Source: Hymenopellis radicata
Taxonomy: Eukaryota; Basidiomycota; Agaricomycetes; Agaricales; Physalacriaceae
Reading direction: 5' to 3'
DNA length: 19,285 nucleotides
Assembly: GCA_015501595.1 (NCBI GenBank)
Contig: JADNRX010000868.1
Span: 1 to 19,285, forward strand
Positions 18,324 to 19,285 of the stretch are shown piece by piece. Position numbers and translations under genes: made by a program. Numbering within the stretch: the first letter of the stretch is position 1; every line of letters begins with the position of its first letter. The notes under the pieces are model-generated. The model was not told the origin of the DNA. It did no database searches and saw nothing but the letters and a program-made list of their open reading frames with translations.

Positions 18324-19285
18324 TTAGTGGCTGTGGTGAACGTGAGGGAACGCCTGTCGCTTGTGGACAGCAGGAACAGAGCGCTTCTTCTCGAGGCTGC
18401 GACGGCGTCTCCTGCAGGAAGCCGACGAGGTGGCAGCGGCGGACGCCTCAGAGGTTGTAGTGGGGGTATCAACCTCGGATGAGGAAGAATCGCCAGAAGA
18501 AGAGTCGCCAGAGGAGGAGCCACTGGATGAGTCGCTGGAGCCGCTCGAGGAATCACTGGAACCGCTGGAGCTGGAGTCGCTGGAACTGGAACTGGAACCG
18601 CTGGATCCAGAGCCACCAGATGCAGTCTGCGTGGCAATGTTCAACAAGGCCGGACCATCATCAGTCCACGAGCTTCCGCTGTAGACATCAAAGGTAGCCA
18701 ATGGACCAGACGATGAGTACAAACTGGTGTGGGAGATTATTACGCAGAAGATACCAAGGAGAAATGTGACGTACGATCCCGCCTGGGTTCCACCAGTGAG
18801 TGAGGTTGTGCCAGAGCCCTCAACCTTGGTGGCAACACAGCCAATGTAAACCTGGGGAGCACCAGGGCTGTGGACAGCGGCGAGCTGATTTTTGTCAGAT
18901 CCCAGTGGCTACAATCCGAATATGTTTAACTTACTTCAGTGCGGACCATGTAATTGCCCGCAACCAAATCCTGAGGAATGGTAGCCTCAACCCAGGAGCC
19001 ACGGGCGACCAACGCAGCCATGCCCCAAAGACCGACGCCTTGAGGGTAGTAAGGTTCAGGCTTGTCGGTCATGGTTTGCCTGAGTCCATCGGAGATAGAC
19101 TGGCTGGTGTCAAGACCCCAGTAGTAAATTCGGTTCCAAGAAAGAGAAGCGGGATCTGCAGACGAGCAGTCACCGCCACAGTCAGCGATATCCATAGCGA
19201 CGGTACCCCATGCTAGGTCCCGAATGAGCCATTGGAGTGAATGTGTAACGACAAAACATACGCATGAACCCATGGATTGGCGTTG
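18324..19285 (-). CDS. AA9 lytic polysaccharide monooxygenase, 3' part
   Basis: This is a secreted copper enzyme that oxidatively cleaves cellulose or related glucans. Minus-strand exons are 19285-19262 (cut by the window), 19212-18935, 18884-18775 and 18723-18324, joined by introns of 49, 50 and 51 nt in matching phase. The visible AA9 core includes GTVAMDIADCGGDC, the ATIPQDLVAGNYMVRTEL strand, AAVHSPGAPQVYIGC with the second copper-brace His, the conserved Gln and the axial Tyr, and YSGSSWTDDGPAL near the C-terminus. The N-terminal catalytic His and signal peptide lie outside the window. There is no CBM1. Instead a Ser/Gly tract of about 60 residues leads to a basic tail (CRRRRRSLEKKR, then HKR) ending in a His-rich peptide. 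The Lys-Arg pairs are potential Kex2 sites. Confidence 0.85.
18450..18630 (-). repeat. Ser/Gly-coding low-complexity tract in the AA9 gene
   Basis: Short, imperfect repeats of AGC/TCC/GGC-type codons encode a run of Ser and Gly with interspersed Asp (SGSSSGDSSSGDSSSSE). It acts as a linker between the AA9 core and the basic tail. Confidence 0.6.

Noticed and set aside
18278..18637. 119-codon Pro/Ala-rich minus frame and plus-strand Glu-rich frames over the same region
   Set aside because: They are other readings of the repetitive Ser/Gly tract of the AA9 gene.
1..19285. tRNA, rRNA, CRISPR array, transposon ends
   Set aside because: I found no tRNA B-box (GGTTCGANTC) on either strand, no regular direct-repeat array, and no transposase or terminal-repeat pair. 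A covariance-model search would be needed to exclude degenerate cases.

Overview
The window looks like nuclear DNA of a filamentous basidiomycete, most likely a wood- or litter-decaying Agaricomycete. The genes are interrupted by many short GT-AG introns (about 45-60 nt) with CTNAN-like branch points. The content also fits: an AA9-type lytic polysaccharide monooxygenase, a multi-exon cytochrome P450, an Agaricomycete-style half ABC transporter, an F-box protein, and a two-domain lectin-like membrane protein with a serine-rich stalk. I assigned exon borders by hand from splice signals, reading phase and family motifs. Features with start/end spans therefore include introns.

Layout, left to right. 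Positions 1-162 (minus) hold the edge of an LRR-like gene that runs off the window. Positions 329-1324 (minus) encode a low-complexity Pro/Ser/Arg-rich protein. Positions 1916-3863 (plus) encode a bHLH transcription factor. Positions 4332-6870 (plus) carry a half ABC transporter broken in several places. Positions 7384-9443 (plus) encode a complete nine-exon, 545-residue P450. Positions 9896-11093 (minus) carry an F-box protein with two apparent frameshifts. Positions about 11990-12726 (plus) carry an unrecognised spliced gene. Positions 13113-15300 (minus) encode an intact nine-exon, 595-residue lectin-like membrane protein. Positions 15659-17658 (minus) encode a 15-exon CNNM/Mam3-type (DUF21 plus CBS pair) membrane protein. 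Positions 18324-19285 (minus) hold the 3' part of an AA9 LPMO.

No operon-like or clearly new multi-gene system is visible. The ABC transporter and the P450 lie head-to-tail and could both act on xenobiotics or secondary metabolites, but that is inference from adjacency only. The most striking structure is in the CNNM gene: exons of 21, 10 and 3 nt. The 3-nt exon supplies parts of a conserved Gly-Glu pair and has textbook splice sites on both sides.

A second window-wide pattern is single-base breaks, mostly in short homopolymers. They occur in the bHLH, ABC, F-box and CNNM genes, while the P450 and lectin-like genes are clean. Adding or removing one base at each break restores lengths divisible by three: 596 aa for bHLH, 399 aa for F-box and 432 aa for CNNM. 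That favours sequencing or assembly indels, at least in the conserved genes. The ABC gene has more breaks and may be a true pseudogene.
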